Assembly (NCBI RefSeq): GCF_030052815.1
Contig: NC_079494.1
Location: 40,534,467-40,598,466 of the forward strand
Direction of reading: 5' to 3'
Origin: Hevea brasiliensis
Taxonomy: Eukaryota; Streptophyta; Magnoliopsida; Malpighiales; Euphorbiaceae
DNA length: 64,000 nt
A program made the position numbers and the translations under genes. Below the pieces are notes generated by a model. The model saw only the letters and a program-made list of their open reading frames with translations. It did not search any database and was not told where the DNA came from. Positions 22,520 through 34,134 of this stretch are shown piece after piece. Within the stretch, counting starts at the first letter, position 1; every line of letters begins with the position of its first letter.

Positions 22520-23212
22520 ATGAGACAGCAAGAAGAGGCTGAGACTTCCGATATTGTAACCGGTACTTTCTCTATCTCTGATCAGGATGTCTTTGTGTTG
22601 TTTGATCTGTGTTCAACCCATTCGTATGTTAGTGCTAGCATAGTTTGTCCTCTTATTGTTCCCTATGTCAAGATGAGTTTTGAAGTGCTAGTAACAAGTC
22701 CGTTTGGACAAGAGGTCTGCGTCAACCGAATATATAGAGATTTTCCTTCAGTAATCCAAGGACATATTTTTCTGTTAGATTTGATTGAAATGCCCTTCAG
22801 AGATTATGATATCATCTTTGGCATGGATTGGTTAGCTAGGTATCACGCCATGATTGACTGTAGACTGAAGACAGTCACTTTTGGTCTCCCTCTATACAGT
22901 GATGTGGTAATACATGGGGAGAGGCAGTTACTGCCATCAAACATCATTTCAGCTGCACTAGCTAGAAGGATGATCAGAAAGGGGTGTAAAGCATACTTGG
23001 CACATGTGATAAATGCCCTAGTGGGGAGTCCAACATTAAGAGACATCCCTATTGTATGTGTCTTTCCAGATGTGTTCCCTGATGAGTTGCTAGGACTACC
23101 TCCGGAAAGAGAGGTGCAGTTTGAAATTGATGTAATGCCTGGTGTGGAACCAATCTCCATAACACCATATAGAATGGCACCAGCAGAATTGAAAGAATTG
23201 AAAGTACAGTTG
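22520..23212 (+). pseudogene. Protease region of element 2
   Basis: It is open for 231 codons. The active-site segment reads LFDLCSTHSYVS (unusual residues after the aspartate), followed by MPFRDYDIIFGMDWL. The frame is continuous with gag and reverse transcriptase, so this is part of one polyprotein, not a separate gene. A TAA at 23213 (CAA in element 1) ends the open stretch at the protease/reverse transcriptase linker. Confidence 0.88.
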
Positions 23213-24540
23213 TAAGAGCTGCTTGATAAGGGCTTTATCTGCCCTAATGTGTCACCTTGGGGAGCTCTAGTGTTGTTTGTTAAGAAGAAGGATGGCATTC
23301 TCCGCTTATGTATTGACTGCCAGCAGTTAAATAAGGTGACAATAAAGAATAGATACCCATTACCCCGCATTGATGACTTGTTTGATCAGTTGAGGGGTGC
23401 TGCTGTGTTCTCCAAAATTGACCTGAGATCAGGTTATTATCAGCTAAAAGTACAATAGCAGAGTATTCCTAAAACTGCCTTTAGAACCCACTATGGCCAT
23501 TATGAGTTCTTGGTCATGCCATTCGGGTTAACTAATGCTCCGACTGCTTTTATGGATCTGATGAACACTATCTTTAGACCATACCTCGACCAGTTTGTTG
23601 TGGTATTTGTAGATGATATATTGGTCAACTCGAGGAGTGCAGAGGAGCATGATAGACATCTGCGGATTATACTGCAGACTTTGAGGGAGAAATAGCTATA
23701 TGCTAAATTATCGAAGTGTGAATTTTGGCTGAAGGAAATATCCTTCTTGGGGCACGTAGTATCGACAGAGGGCATCAAGGTAGATCCAAGTAAGATAGAA
23801 GCTGTCCTTAATTAGAAGCCACCCAAAAATATCACTGAAATTCACAGTTTTCTGGGTTTAGCTGGATACTACCACCGATTTGTGAAAGGGTTCTCCATGT
23901 TGGCATCTCTATTGACTAAGCTACTTCGAAAAGATGTAAAATTTCAGTCGACGGATAAATACCAACAGAATTTTGATGAATTGAAGAGGTGTTTGACTAA
24001 AGTTACAGTCCTAACTTTACCTACACAGGGTAAAGAATACACAGTTTACAGCGATGCTTCTCACAATAGGTTAGGCTATGTACTGATGCAAGAGCAGAAC
24101 GTCATTGCCTATGCATCACACCAGCTAAAACCGCATGAGAGGAATTATCCGACACATGACTTGGAGCTAGCAACTATTGTGTTCGCTCTTAAGATCTGGA
24201 GATATTATTTATATGGGGAGAAGTGCTATATGTACACAGATCATAAGAGTTTGAAGTATCTGGGCACTCAGAAGGAGTTGAATTTGAGACAGAGGAGATG
24301 GTTAGAATTGATAAAAGACTATGATTATCTGATAGACTATTAGCCATAGAAAGCTAATGTGGTGGCTGACGCCTTAAGTCGTAAGATTATGACAAGTCTA
24401 TGGGTTTCTCCTTTGTCTATGGTACCTGAGTTGAGAGTATTGCATGCCAGCTTAGAGATTAATGATGAGGGGCAGACAGCAGTTGCATGGCATGTACAGT
24501 TAGTGTTGATTGATCATATCAAAATGGCTGCATAGAATGA
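23213..24540 (+). pseudogene. Reverse transcriptase and RNase H of element 2, with stops
   Basis: The motifs are in order: [57 protein letters not shown], then RNase [17 protein letters not shown] and VVADALSRK. Stops at 23213, 23456, 23693, 23813, 24341, 24347 and 24533 all lie in the same frame, and there are no indels. By comparison with element 1, five are CAA/CAG to TAA/TAG or TGG to TAG. Residue changes such as DYRQ to DCQQ suggest further decay. Confidence 0.92.
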
Positions 24541-25063
24541 TCAAAAGTATCAGAAGCTGCTAGAAGAAGTCAGGCTCAAGGCTGCATCAGACCATCAGAA
24601 GTCCTATATTGATCTGAAGAGAAGGGATATTGAGTATAAAGTGGGTGACAAAGTATTCCTCAAGGTCTCCCCTTGGAAGAAAATTATAAGATTCGGCATA
24701 AAGGGGAAACTGAGTCCTCGTTTCATTGGGCCATATGAGGTTCTAGAGAGAGTGGGTCCTTTGGCATACCGTTTGGCACTACCTCCAGAGTTGGAGAAGA
24801 TACATAATGTCTTCCATGTATCGATGTTGAGGAGGTATAGATCTGACCCATCTCATGTACTACCAGTGAAAGAAATTGAAGTGAATCTAGACCTCACATA
24901 TGAGGAAGAACCCATAGAGATTCTGGCTTATGAGGTGAAGCAGCTACGGAACAAGCAGATACCGTCAGTGAAAGTGCTATGGAACCATCATTCAGGCTAG
25001 GAGGCTACTTGGGAACGAGAGAAGGACATGAGAAGATAGCATCCACAGCTGTTCAAAGACTGA
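24541..25063 (+). pseudogene. Integrase remnant (core deleted) and chromodomain of element 2
   Basis: About 10 codons of the pre-integrase segment (QKYQKLLEEV) are joined directly to the segment after the catalytic core (RLKAASDHQKSY). Relative to element 1 this drops positions equivalent to 8847-9719, 873 nt or 291 codons, with the frame kept. Both the HHCC zinc domain and the DDE core are gone. The GPY motif (RFIGPYEVLERV) and the chromodomain (EEEPIEIL, QLRNKQI, VKVLWNHHSG) remain, with TAG stops at 24998 and 25037 at positions that are CAG in element 1. The natural end is the TGA at 25061. Confidence 0.92.
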
Positions 25064-25097
25064 TACCAGGTAAAATTTTGAGACAAAAATTTATTTT

Positions 25098-25111
25098 AAG
25101 GGGGGGGAGAA
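25098..25111 (+). promoter_or_regulatory. Polypurine tract of element 2
   Basis: AAGGGGGGGGAGAA directly precedes the 3' LTR. Confidence 0.9.
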
Positions 25112-28100
25112 TGTAACACCCCTATTTGCATAGCCTGGTACATTTTACTATTTCAGTGACCGGTGTCGGTCCGGACAATTAAGAGAATTAGAACAACATC
25201 TAAGACACCTAAATAAGCTCTGAATATAAATAATTAGTAATTGCTAAATAGTTAATTATAAAGAAGAAAAACAAAGCATAAAAAGTTAAATGAGCCGGGA
25301 GTCACATTAATGGGTGACCTTCTCAGGAAATGACTACGAGGTTAGTCTAAACTCAAATTTCGAACCGGAAAGTGTGACGCTGCGGTCCTTAGGCCTATTG
25401 CGAACACAGTGAAAAAGAGAAAATCACAAAAAAGAGTTTTTAAGTAGGTCAAATAATTAGGTCAGGGATCCAAAAGAAATATCAAATAACTTACAAACCG
25501 GATTGAACCAGCGAGGGGCAATTTGGTCAATTCACCCCTAGAGCTGACTCTTGACCTAACTGTCCAATAAAATCAGAGAAAAGAAAATTTCAAAATTGGG
25601 AATTAAATTTAAAAACTAATGAAAAAATAAACGCAAAAGAAAATGAAAATTGAAAAAGTTTATTACATCATTGGATGACATCATCATGATGTCAAAACTA
25701 ATTTTGATTTTTCCCTACATAATTGACCAAGTCAATTCTTGTTTAAATAAAATATAAATACATAAAATTAAAAAGAAAATCCCATCTTCTTCCCTCACCC
25801 AAGCCAACTGCCCCTCCTCTCTCTCACTTAGCCACCATTGTTATACCATGAAAGCTTGAATCCAAGCTTGGTTTCAACCACTTAAACCTACTTTGATCCC
25901 AAATTAATCCATTAGAACTTGATAAACTCACTTGAGAAGGTGATTGGGCAAGAAAGAAAGAAGAAACAAGGGGGGAAATTGAAGAGTTGAACATCAAAGA
26001 AAGGTTAGTGGTTTGAATTGAAAATTTATGTTTAGTACTTATGTTTTTAGTGTAAGTAGCTTAGATCTTAACTTAAAATCAAAAGAAAACAGTTGTTAGG
26101 GGAGTAATATGGAAATTTCGGCCAGCTTATGTTAGGGTTTGAAATGAATGATTTTGAGGTGTTTGATTGGTTGTTTAGGTTGAATGAAGTATGTAGACAT
26201 TGAATGTGCACTTTGAATGCATTAGATTTGAACTCTATGTAATTAGAGTTTTGAGCATGTGAAAAATTAGAAAAAAGAATTGATCAATTGATGTAGTTGA
26301 CCTTACTTGAGTTGAGAAATGGTCAATTGTGACCATTTGTAATGTGTGTGAATTGTTAGAAATAAGTTTTAATTCGGATTGGTTAGGGTGAGTGTGCAGG
26401 CCGCTTGACCTAGGTCCATTTCAAGGACCAAAATTGAAAATTTACCAACCCAATTGGTGTGAGGCTAATTGGGAATGAAACTAGACACAAAATGGACCAT
26501 TTTTCATTTAGGAATCATGCCCAGAAAATGACCATAACTTAGTGAACAGGCTAAGTCTGGACTAGGGCACACTGCCCTGTACAAAAATGACCAAATGAAC
26601 AGTAGTTACGTAAATGACCATAACTTGGCCTAGGAAGGTCCAAATAACCTGAATTTTATACCGATAAAAAGCTGAGACATAGCTTTACAACTTTCATGAA
26701 GAAAATAAACCCAAATTTTGATCATAACCTGTCCAAAAAGTCACCTGCACTCAGTGTACAAAAATTGCTAATATCCAGAAAATGCTCAGAATTCTGGGTA
26801 ATACCAAATCTGGCCAGCCATGTTCAAATAGCCATAACTTAGGCTAAAAAACTCCAAATTAAGTGATTCAAAAAGGAAAATAAAGTTAAGACAATAAGGA
26901 ACAACTTCTGAAATAGCCAAATTTCAACAGCAACTTGACCAATGGAATAGTGTAAAACAGGACACCAAATCTGAAATTTAGAAATTTCACCTAAAAGACT
27001 TAAAATTTGAGGAAACAACCAAAACCAATAAATTAGGTAACCAAAATGTGGTATGTGGGTGAAATTAAAATCCCTATACCTATTAAGCAAGAGAAAGTCA
27101 ATAATTTGACTTGAATAATGTAGTAAATAGTAACCCCAAAGTGCAAAATTTAAAGAATATCAAGTTAAGCATATTAAAGTTAGAAATAAATATATTTGAA
27201 TTTATTTTTGAACTTATGATAAATTATGATACTGAAACACTGTAAAATTGTGTGTTTTAGTCGAAAAAAATACTGGGAAAGAACCCGAGGCATCGAGTCA
27301 AGGTCAAGAAGTGACTTGCATAACGTTTGTGCACAGCATAAAATGCTCTTAAATTTTTTTTTTCAAAGTACATGAAATAAATTGTGATTATTTATATTAC
27401 AAAATAGTGATTGAAATGCGCACTATACTTTTGATCTAAATTGTTGGAAATTTAATAATATGTGTTTTAATTATCAGTAAATGTTTGGTAAATTATTAAG
27501 ATAGTTTTGAAACCACAAGTCATGACCATATATTTGAATGCGTTACTAGCATGACTAGTGGGAGAAATTAGTTTTGAATTTTGATTCCCTCTCTGGCTGA
27601 AGTATTGATGTGGTGCCAGTAGAGGAAAAAATTGAATGGGTACCCATAGTTTGAGTTAGCTAGCCTTGTGATTTCTCATAAGCCTCTGGCTATTGAGATG
27701 AATATTATTCTGAATGGCATGATATAACTGTGTGTTTTTATGAAACCTGTTTTGAGACTGTTTTGACTAAAATGATAAATTATCTTTTATATCCACTTTT
27801 TATTTTCAGTACTGTATTTGAATAATTGTGATTTAGATTGTGCATAAAATGTTATTTTAGTATGTCTTGCACTACTGAGTCATAGTACTCAGCGATGGCT
27901 ATTCTGTCGCAGATAGAGAGACTAGAGGAGCAGCAGAGTGAGCTGCTGAGGATCTTGGAGCTACATCTCTCAGATTTTGTCGGGTATAATTTTATTCCCT
28001 GATTGTAATGTTTATATTTGTGCATGTAACTGTATGTACATATATAAACTGGTCATGAGCAGTTGTATAGATTTTGTAATAATATTATTTTGGATTTTCT

Positions 28101-28571
28101 AATGTAAATTTTGGGTTGATGAATGTAAATTGATTTTTCTTTAATGGAATATGAATGAAGTTATTTAGTTTTATTTTTAAAGACAATTGAATTGAGAATA
28201 GTTTTGAATTATGGAATTAGGAGAAATGATGTTGATTTGTGTTGTAGTAGTGCTTGATTTTGATAAAATAAATTATTGGACGTGTTTGTACAGGTGTTTG
28301 AAGAACTGTTTTTCCAAATATAGACAACATTCTGCCGAAATTTTTTCAAAATTTGCGTAAAAATAAAAATGGATAAAAATTTTAACTAGTCTTTAAATTT
28401 CAAGTAAATGTTTTGAATACCTGCTAGAAAAGCTCACCACTTTCAAAAAGTAAGAAAATTGTTTTAAAATCCTTTGTAGTGTATTTAATGGGTTATCGAT
28501 AGACAGAGTCGGTAATTCATTAGGTATACTACGGGATTATGTTATGCCTTACAGAATGGTAAGGTATGACA
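25112..28571 (+). repeat. 3' LTR of element 2 (family B)
   Basis: This is 3460 bp from TGTAACACCCC to GGTATGACA, then CTCTG. It is slightly shorter than the 5' copy through small indels. The double hairpin at about 27873-27911 has the perfect stem CTGAGT/ACTCAG. Confidence 0.95.
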
Positions 28572-28576
28572 CTCTG

Positions 28577-29342
28577 ACTTTCTAGTTGCCAAAATGAAAT
28601 TACTATTTTAAACACTCCTTCGCCCCCTCTTTCTTTCACTCTAATTCAAAATAAATAATAAAATACCAAAATAAAAAACTACTTTCAAAAATAATAATTT
28701 TAATGAATAAGATTACAAATATTTTAATTTTTATTAAATAATAACTTTTAATATCTTTTTATATTTAGAAAATTTTTAATTATTTAAAATATTAAAAAAT
28801 TTCTTATTATAAAAATAAAATCTTTTTTTTTTTCCAAAAACTAGATCCAATTAATGTTAAAAAAAATTATTGATTAATTTGATAAAAAAATTTTGATTTT
28901 TAATTTTTAATTATATTTATTAGTTGCTTGCTGCCTCTACCCCAACGAAGTCTTTAGGACCTAATTGGGTCTCTTTCATTTTTTACATATATTTTTAATT
29001 AAATTATAAGTCTTCACTAATAAAAATATATTTATTGCTTAGATAATATTGTTAAATTTAAGAAATATTAAACCCTAATTTCTTTTTTTTTTTTGATAAA
29101 TTTCTTTTTATTATTGATTGTTTTTAGTATTATATTTTTTAATGAATTATTATAAATTTATATGTTAATGGAGAATTTTAGAAGAAATTTCAATTCTGAT
29201 TCAATTTTTTATGAAGTTGTATTATATGATTTATAAAGTTATTAGAGTTTAAGTACACAACTTAATTAAAGCTAACCACTTAAAATAAAAAATATATGTT
29301 ATTAATATCAATCAATAAAATGACTAAGATGAAATTTTTGTA

Positions 29343-29412
<70 letters not shown>

Positions 29413-29954
29413 TTAAAATAACAAATTCATTTTACTTCTAAATTTTTAAATGAAGTTCAGTTAAGTTTAAATTAAAGCTTTCCATCAACTTAATTAATAA
29501 TTTTAATTTAACATTAATTTTTTTAGAGATGGGCTGAAGAGGTGGCCGGGCAGTTGACCAGACCCTACCACAAATCTAATTTGAAAAAAAATTAAAATAG
29601 TATGTTTGTTCATTTTTAATAATAACAAAAGATTTTCTATTTTTAAATAATTAAAATTTTATTAAATATTAAACGAAAGTAAACAACTATTATTTCAATA
29701 AAAACTAAAATTTCTATCATTCTATTTGGTAAAGTTATTGTCTTTTAATTTTTTTTTTTTTTTACATATCTTATGTTAATTAGGAGAGGAGGAGAGATGG
29801 ATAAAGAAAAGGAAGAGAAAGGTAATATGATAATTTCAAGAAATATGAAAAAAAAAGTTTAAATAAATACTTTAATTTTTTATTAAAGCTCAAATAAGCT
29901 AAAGTTTATCTTTTAGGCTAAGTAAATCCATAACTTTATATTTAAGTTCAAATA
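28577..29954. other. AT-rich intergenic DNA
   Basis: This continues the repeat into which element 2 inserted, then becomes very AT-rich with homopolymer runs and an (AT)n tract. I see no gene. Confidence 0.6.
29346..29409. repeat. (AT)n microsatellite
   Basis: About 63 bases of uninterrupted AT dinucleotide. Confidence 0.97.
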
Positions 29955-29959
29955 AGTTT

Positions 29960-32900
29960 TGTAACACCCTCGTTGTAGCAATTATGTACATTCTACTGTT
30001 TCGGTGACCGGTGTCAGTCCGGACAGCTAGAACGTTCGGAAAAATATTTAAACTAAAGTTAGGAATCATAATTAACTCAAATATTAATAAGAAAAATTTA
30101 GGAAAAATTTTTGAAATAAAATACAACCAAGTTAAACGAGCCGGTGCCCAAGCGATGGGTAACCAGAGTGAAGTTGCGGTTCTCGCAACGAGGAGCCCTA
30201 GACCCGGGGAAAAATTCATAAAATAATTTTTGGGACTCCAAAGAAGGGTCATTGAGGTTCCTATGGCATTAGAATGCCAAGAAAATATTTAGAAAAAATT
30301 TTCAATCGGTACAGACAATTTTGACCCGTTAAGCCAAACGGAGGGCATTTTGGTCATTTCACCTTCAGAGGTGATTTTTGACCGACTTGTCCAGTTAAGT
30401 AAATAATTATTATGATTCAAAATATGAATAAATATTGCTAAAAATTAAATTGAAAATAAGTAGAGAAGAAAAGAATAGAAAATGAGAAAAATGCCTATTT
30501 ATGACATATGATGATGTCATTTACTTTCTCCCAACCAATCACCATTCAACAAGCTTTCTTAAATCACTTAAAAGAGACAAAGAAAGACCAAAAATTCTGG
30601 TCATCTTCTTCTTCTTCTTCTTCAAAACGTGACCCTCTCTTCTTCCTCCCTCCATGAAAATTTTCTTTCATTTCCTCCATTTCCCATGAATTTCCACTAT
30701 AAAACCCTAGATACCTTTCATTAAAACTTGTCCATACAACTTGGGGAAGTGTTTGGCAGCCTAGAAAAGCAAAGAAAGTGGAGTTGAAGCTTAGAAAATT
30801 CTGCCCTACAAGAGGTTAGTGCTTACTTATGCAAAGATTTCTTTATTTCCATGTTAGGGACTTGAATTTAGTAGGAATTTGTAAACTAAATGGACTAAAT
30901 TCATGTGTATACATACCATGGATTTCGGCTGCCCTAAGGAAGGAACAAGATTGAGTGTTTTTGATGGACTTAAAGTGGACTAGAGATCATGTTTGAAGTA
31001 CATAATTATGTGGATAATGACTTAGCTAGTTAACTAGGGTAACTAGTGTGAAATGGAGATGGGAATTAGGGTTTTGAGAAGTGAAAATTTGACTTGGCTT
31101 AGGAAATTGTTAGAGAACATTTTAAGGGTCAATTAGTGACCATTTTAGGTAAGTTGACTATAATTTGGACTGAAATGTAGCATGGCAAAGTGAATGAGTA
31201 TGCTGCCTAGGGACAGCAGCAGGGTGACTGAAATTTCAGTCCACTTAGACAGCCATAACTTTGGCTGTGTAGGTCCAATTGGTGTTTGGCCAATTGGACA
31301 TGAAACTAAGCTTATAATGGCACATTTTTTCTGAAGAAACCATGCCCAAAAGACCAAAGTAAGAGGACCAAAAGTTGGCCCCAATCCGGATACCCTGCAA
31401 CAGCACCTGCAGAAATGACCAAACTGTTCATTTGGCCATAACTCACTGTAGAAATGGTCAATTGACCTGAAATTTTTACAGAAACAAGTAAGACATAGAC
31501 AAACAACTTTCATGAAGAAACCTACCCCAAATTATGGCTAGAACCTAACCCAAATGGCAGTCACGATCCACTGCTCATGTTATCAGATTTGGTAATTCTG
31601 CAGTTTTGGCAATCCGGCCAGCTATGATTTTTGGACCATATCTGGAGCTACAAAACTCCAAATGGAGTGATTCAAAAAAGGAAATTCAACTAGACAAAAT
31701 AAGGAACAACTTTCATGTTTACCATTTCCTCAAATTCCCACTGCAGCAGGGCTTAATGGAACAGTAAAGTTAGGCTTCAAAAACTGAAAATTCTGCCCTT
31801 TTGGTTTTAAGCATAGAAATGGTAATGGCAATCAATTCCAACAAGTTTTAAATACAAAATGTGGTATGTTTGGGGTGTTAAAACCAATACACCTATTTTC
31901 TATCCAAAAGTCAACATTTTTGTTGACCAATGAGTTGCATAGTGACACCAAAACTTGAAATTTAAAATTTGAAATTAGAAATGCATCTAGGGGACTTTAA
32001 ATTGCAATTGGCAATTAATACTAGCAAATGTAAAACTCAAAATGTGGGATCTTGGTGTAATTAGAATTAACTTATCCCTTAAGTATGAAAAAGTCAACAT
32101 TTTGGTTGACTAGTAAGGTGAATAGTAATAAAAATGAGTAACAAACTAAGATGAAGACCTAGAACCAATTCTAAGCTTAAATGCTTAGAATTGTATGACA
32201 AATGTGGACTATGCATCTTAGTCAAAACTGTTAAAAGGAAATTAAGAGCATAAATTTGAAATCCATGAAATTTTCATGGATTACTTGAAACATGATAAAT
32301 AAGTCACCTAATTGATGTGAATAGATAGTTAGGGCTTATATGCCCATCACAAGTGGAATTCATAAAATATTAGTAACTCAACTTGAAATATAAAATTTGT
32401 AATTACATAAGTAGATTCTTGAATGTATAAATGAGAAAAGGGAAAATGTTTTGAATACAATGGTACGTGTAAACCATTGTTTAGAATTGTGATCAATATG
32501 AATAACATAATGAATGAATAAATGAACCATATTAATGTATGAATGAGACATTAGTTCTCATTATTGTAGAGAGGAGAAGTATTTTGAGTACAATGGTATA
32601 AAAGGATAATTGATGTGAATTGTGATCATATAAATGATTAAATGAATGTATGAATTGTAATTGAAATTTATCATGAAATAATGAAGTCATAAAATACAAT
32701 ATATTAATATTTAATGATATTATGTGCCCTTGTATTGCCTAGACATGTGTGTCAGATTGGATAGTTTGGCATGCCAATAGGGTATTGTTTTAGCAGTACT
32801 GCGAAAGGCTTTATGCCTGTATTCATGGCTTTATGCCCGTATTCATGGCTTTATGCCAACATTCATGGCTTTTATGCCCGATTATGTGTTATCATGGCTT

Positions 32901-34129
32901 TTTAGCCATACTGACTGCATACGTGGTTGACGTTCTGCGTCCCATGGTATGACGGCCTGAGGCACCGCGGTGTCCAGTGCCAACGACCCGTTATCCAGTT
33001 TAGTCAGCCTGTCGTAGGTTACTTGGGCAGTGTAATTTATTGAGATAAGTTAAGAATATTAGCAATTAAAAATATTAGAAATTAAATAAAATAAATGAGT
33101 AAGATGACCTAAAATAAATTAGGATAGTTATTTATTAGAAAGAATATGAAATAATCTGAGACAACCTAGCAAGTATAGAGAAAATGCTAAAAGATTAGCA
33201 AAGAAAATTATAACATAAATAAATATTGCAAATGTGCTTATATAACAATATAAGCATAAATTTATTATTTTCAAATCATTTTTCTTTGTACATTATTACT
33301 GTACATTGGCAAATAAACACTTTCAAAGAAGACTAAATTAGGATATAACACATTAAATTTTAGAAACCAAATGTGAAGTATAAATAAATCTTGATTATTT
33401 GAATTATGTTTTATGTCTATCTTTATTTGTATATTATTTCCTTGTTATATTATTGCACCACTAAGCAGCAATGCTTAGCGCGATGGAATTGTTTCCTCGC
33501 AGTATCAAGCTAGAACCCAATTGGACGCTTGATCGAAATTTTGAGAGTTCAGATCTGCAGAGTGTCAAAGGTTATCACCTCCTCAGCAATGCATGTAGAT
33601 AGGGCTCACATTAAGCATATCATGTATTTTGTGTATGTTAATTATTTCTTATATTATAATATAAATTAGCGAATTTTAATTAATTTGTATATCATGTAAA
33701 TTATGAAATTTTGTAATTATTTTGTAAATTATGTAAATTAAGGAAATTTGAAAATTTTGCTTATGTAATTTGAGAATGTTTACATACGAATTGAGTATGC
33801 ATGGAAATGATTATGAAATTGAAATGTATGAATGAGATTTGAAATATGAGAAAATTATGAGAATGATTGATGAGATAATTATGATTAGCATGGATAAGAC
33901 TTTATTCTGAAAATATTGTTGAAACTTTCAAACAGGTAAATAGTAAAACACGTCAACTGGTAATAAAATAGGGGAAACTCCGCTGGTTTCTCCGTCAAAA
34001 AAATAATTAATATCAAAATATAATGAGATCAAATTATGAAAGAAATAAAGTAAGATAAGATAGGGTGCTCCGGCACCGAATGTAGCACACTTTGCTCGGC
34101 TACACTGTAGTCGGGAGAGGGGTGTTACA
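29960..34129 (+). mobile_element. Solo LTR, family C
   Basis: This 4170-bp LTR (TGTAACACCC...GGTGTTACA) is flanked by a perfect 5-bp duplication AGTTT (29955-29959 and 34130-34134) and has no internal region, so it is the product of LTR-LTR recombination. It is the same family as 45242-49730. Signals: donor-like AGAG|GTTAGTG (junction 30814/30815), CCAATTGG hairpin 31275-31297, palindromes 32766-32777 and 32793-32802, a minisatellite, the CTAAGC/GCTTAG hairpin near 33462, and an acceptor-like CAG ending at 33935. The mosaic of TTTATGCC motifs is specific to this family. Confidence 0.95.
32807..32895 (+). repeat. 20-bp minisatellite in solo LTR C
   Basis: Three 20-bp units of the form GGCTTTATGCCNNNATTCAT (32807, 32827, 32847) are followed by a longer degenerate unit. 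The same array appears at 48457 in the other family C LTR, with a different unit arrangement. Confidence 0.9.
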
Positions 34130-34134
34130 AGTTT

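Larger units (their letters stand above)
17612..28571 (+). mobile_element. Element 2: Ty3/gypsy chromovirus lacking the integrase core
   Basis: It has LTRs of 3486 and 3460 bp, target duplication CTCTG (17607-17611 and 28572-28576), a primer-binding site, gag-pol and a polypurine tract. Its coding part is clearly related to element 1 but the LTR is a different family (B). The whole coding region keeps a single frame from 21287 to 25063, with 14 stops and one in-frame deletion of about 873 nt relative to element 1 that removes the integrase zinc and catalytic domains. Its last insertion therefore either predates these lesions or used enzymes supplied by another element. Confidence 0.95.

Noticed and set aside
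31145..31513. Minus-strand frames in LTRs (also near 46528-46816)
   Set aside because: They overlap the CATAACT repeats. Similar peptides arise from the repeat sequence itself and are broken differently in each copy.
32800..32900. Possible CRISPR-like or coding repeat array
   Set aside because: The repeats are contiguous 20-bp units without spacers, inside a plant LTR: a minisatellite.
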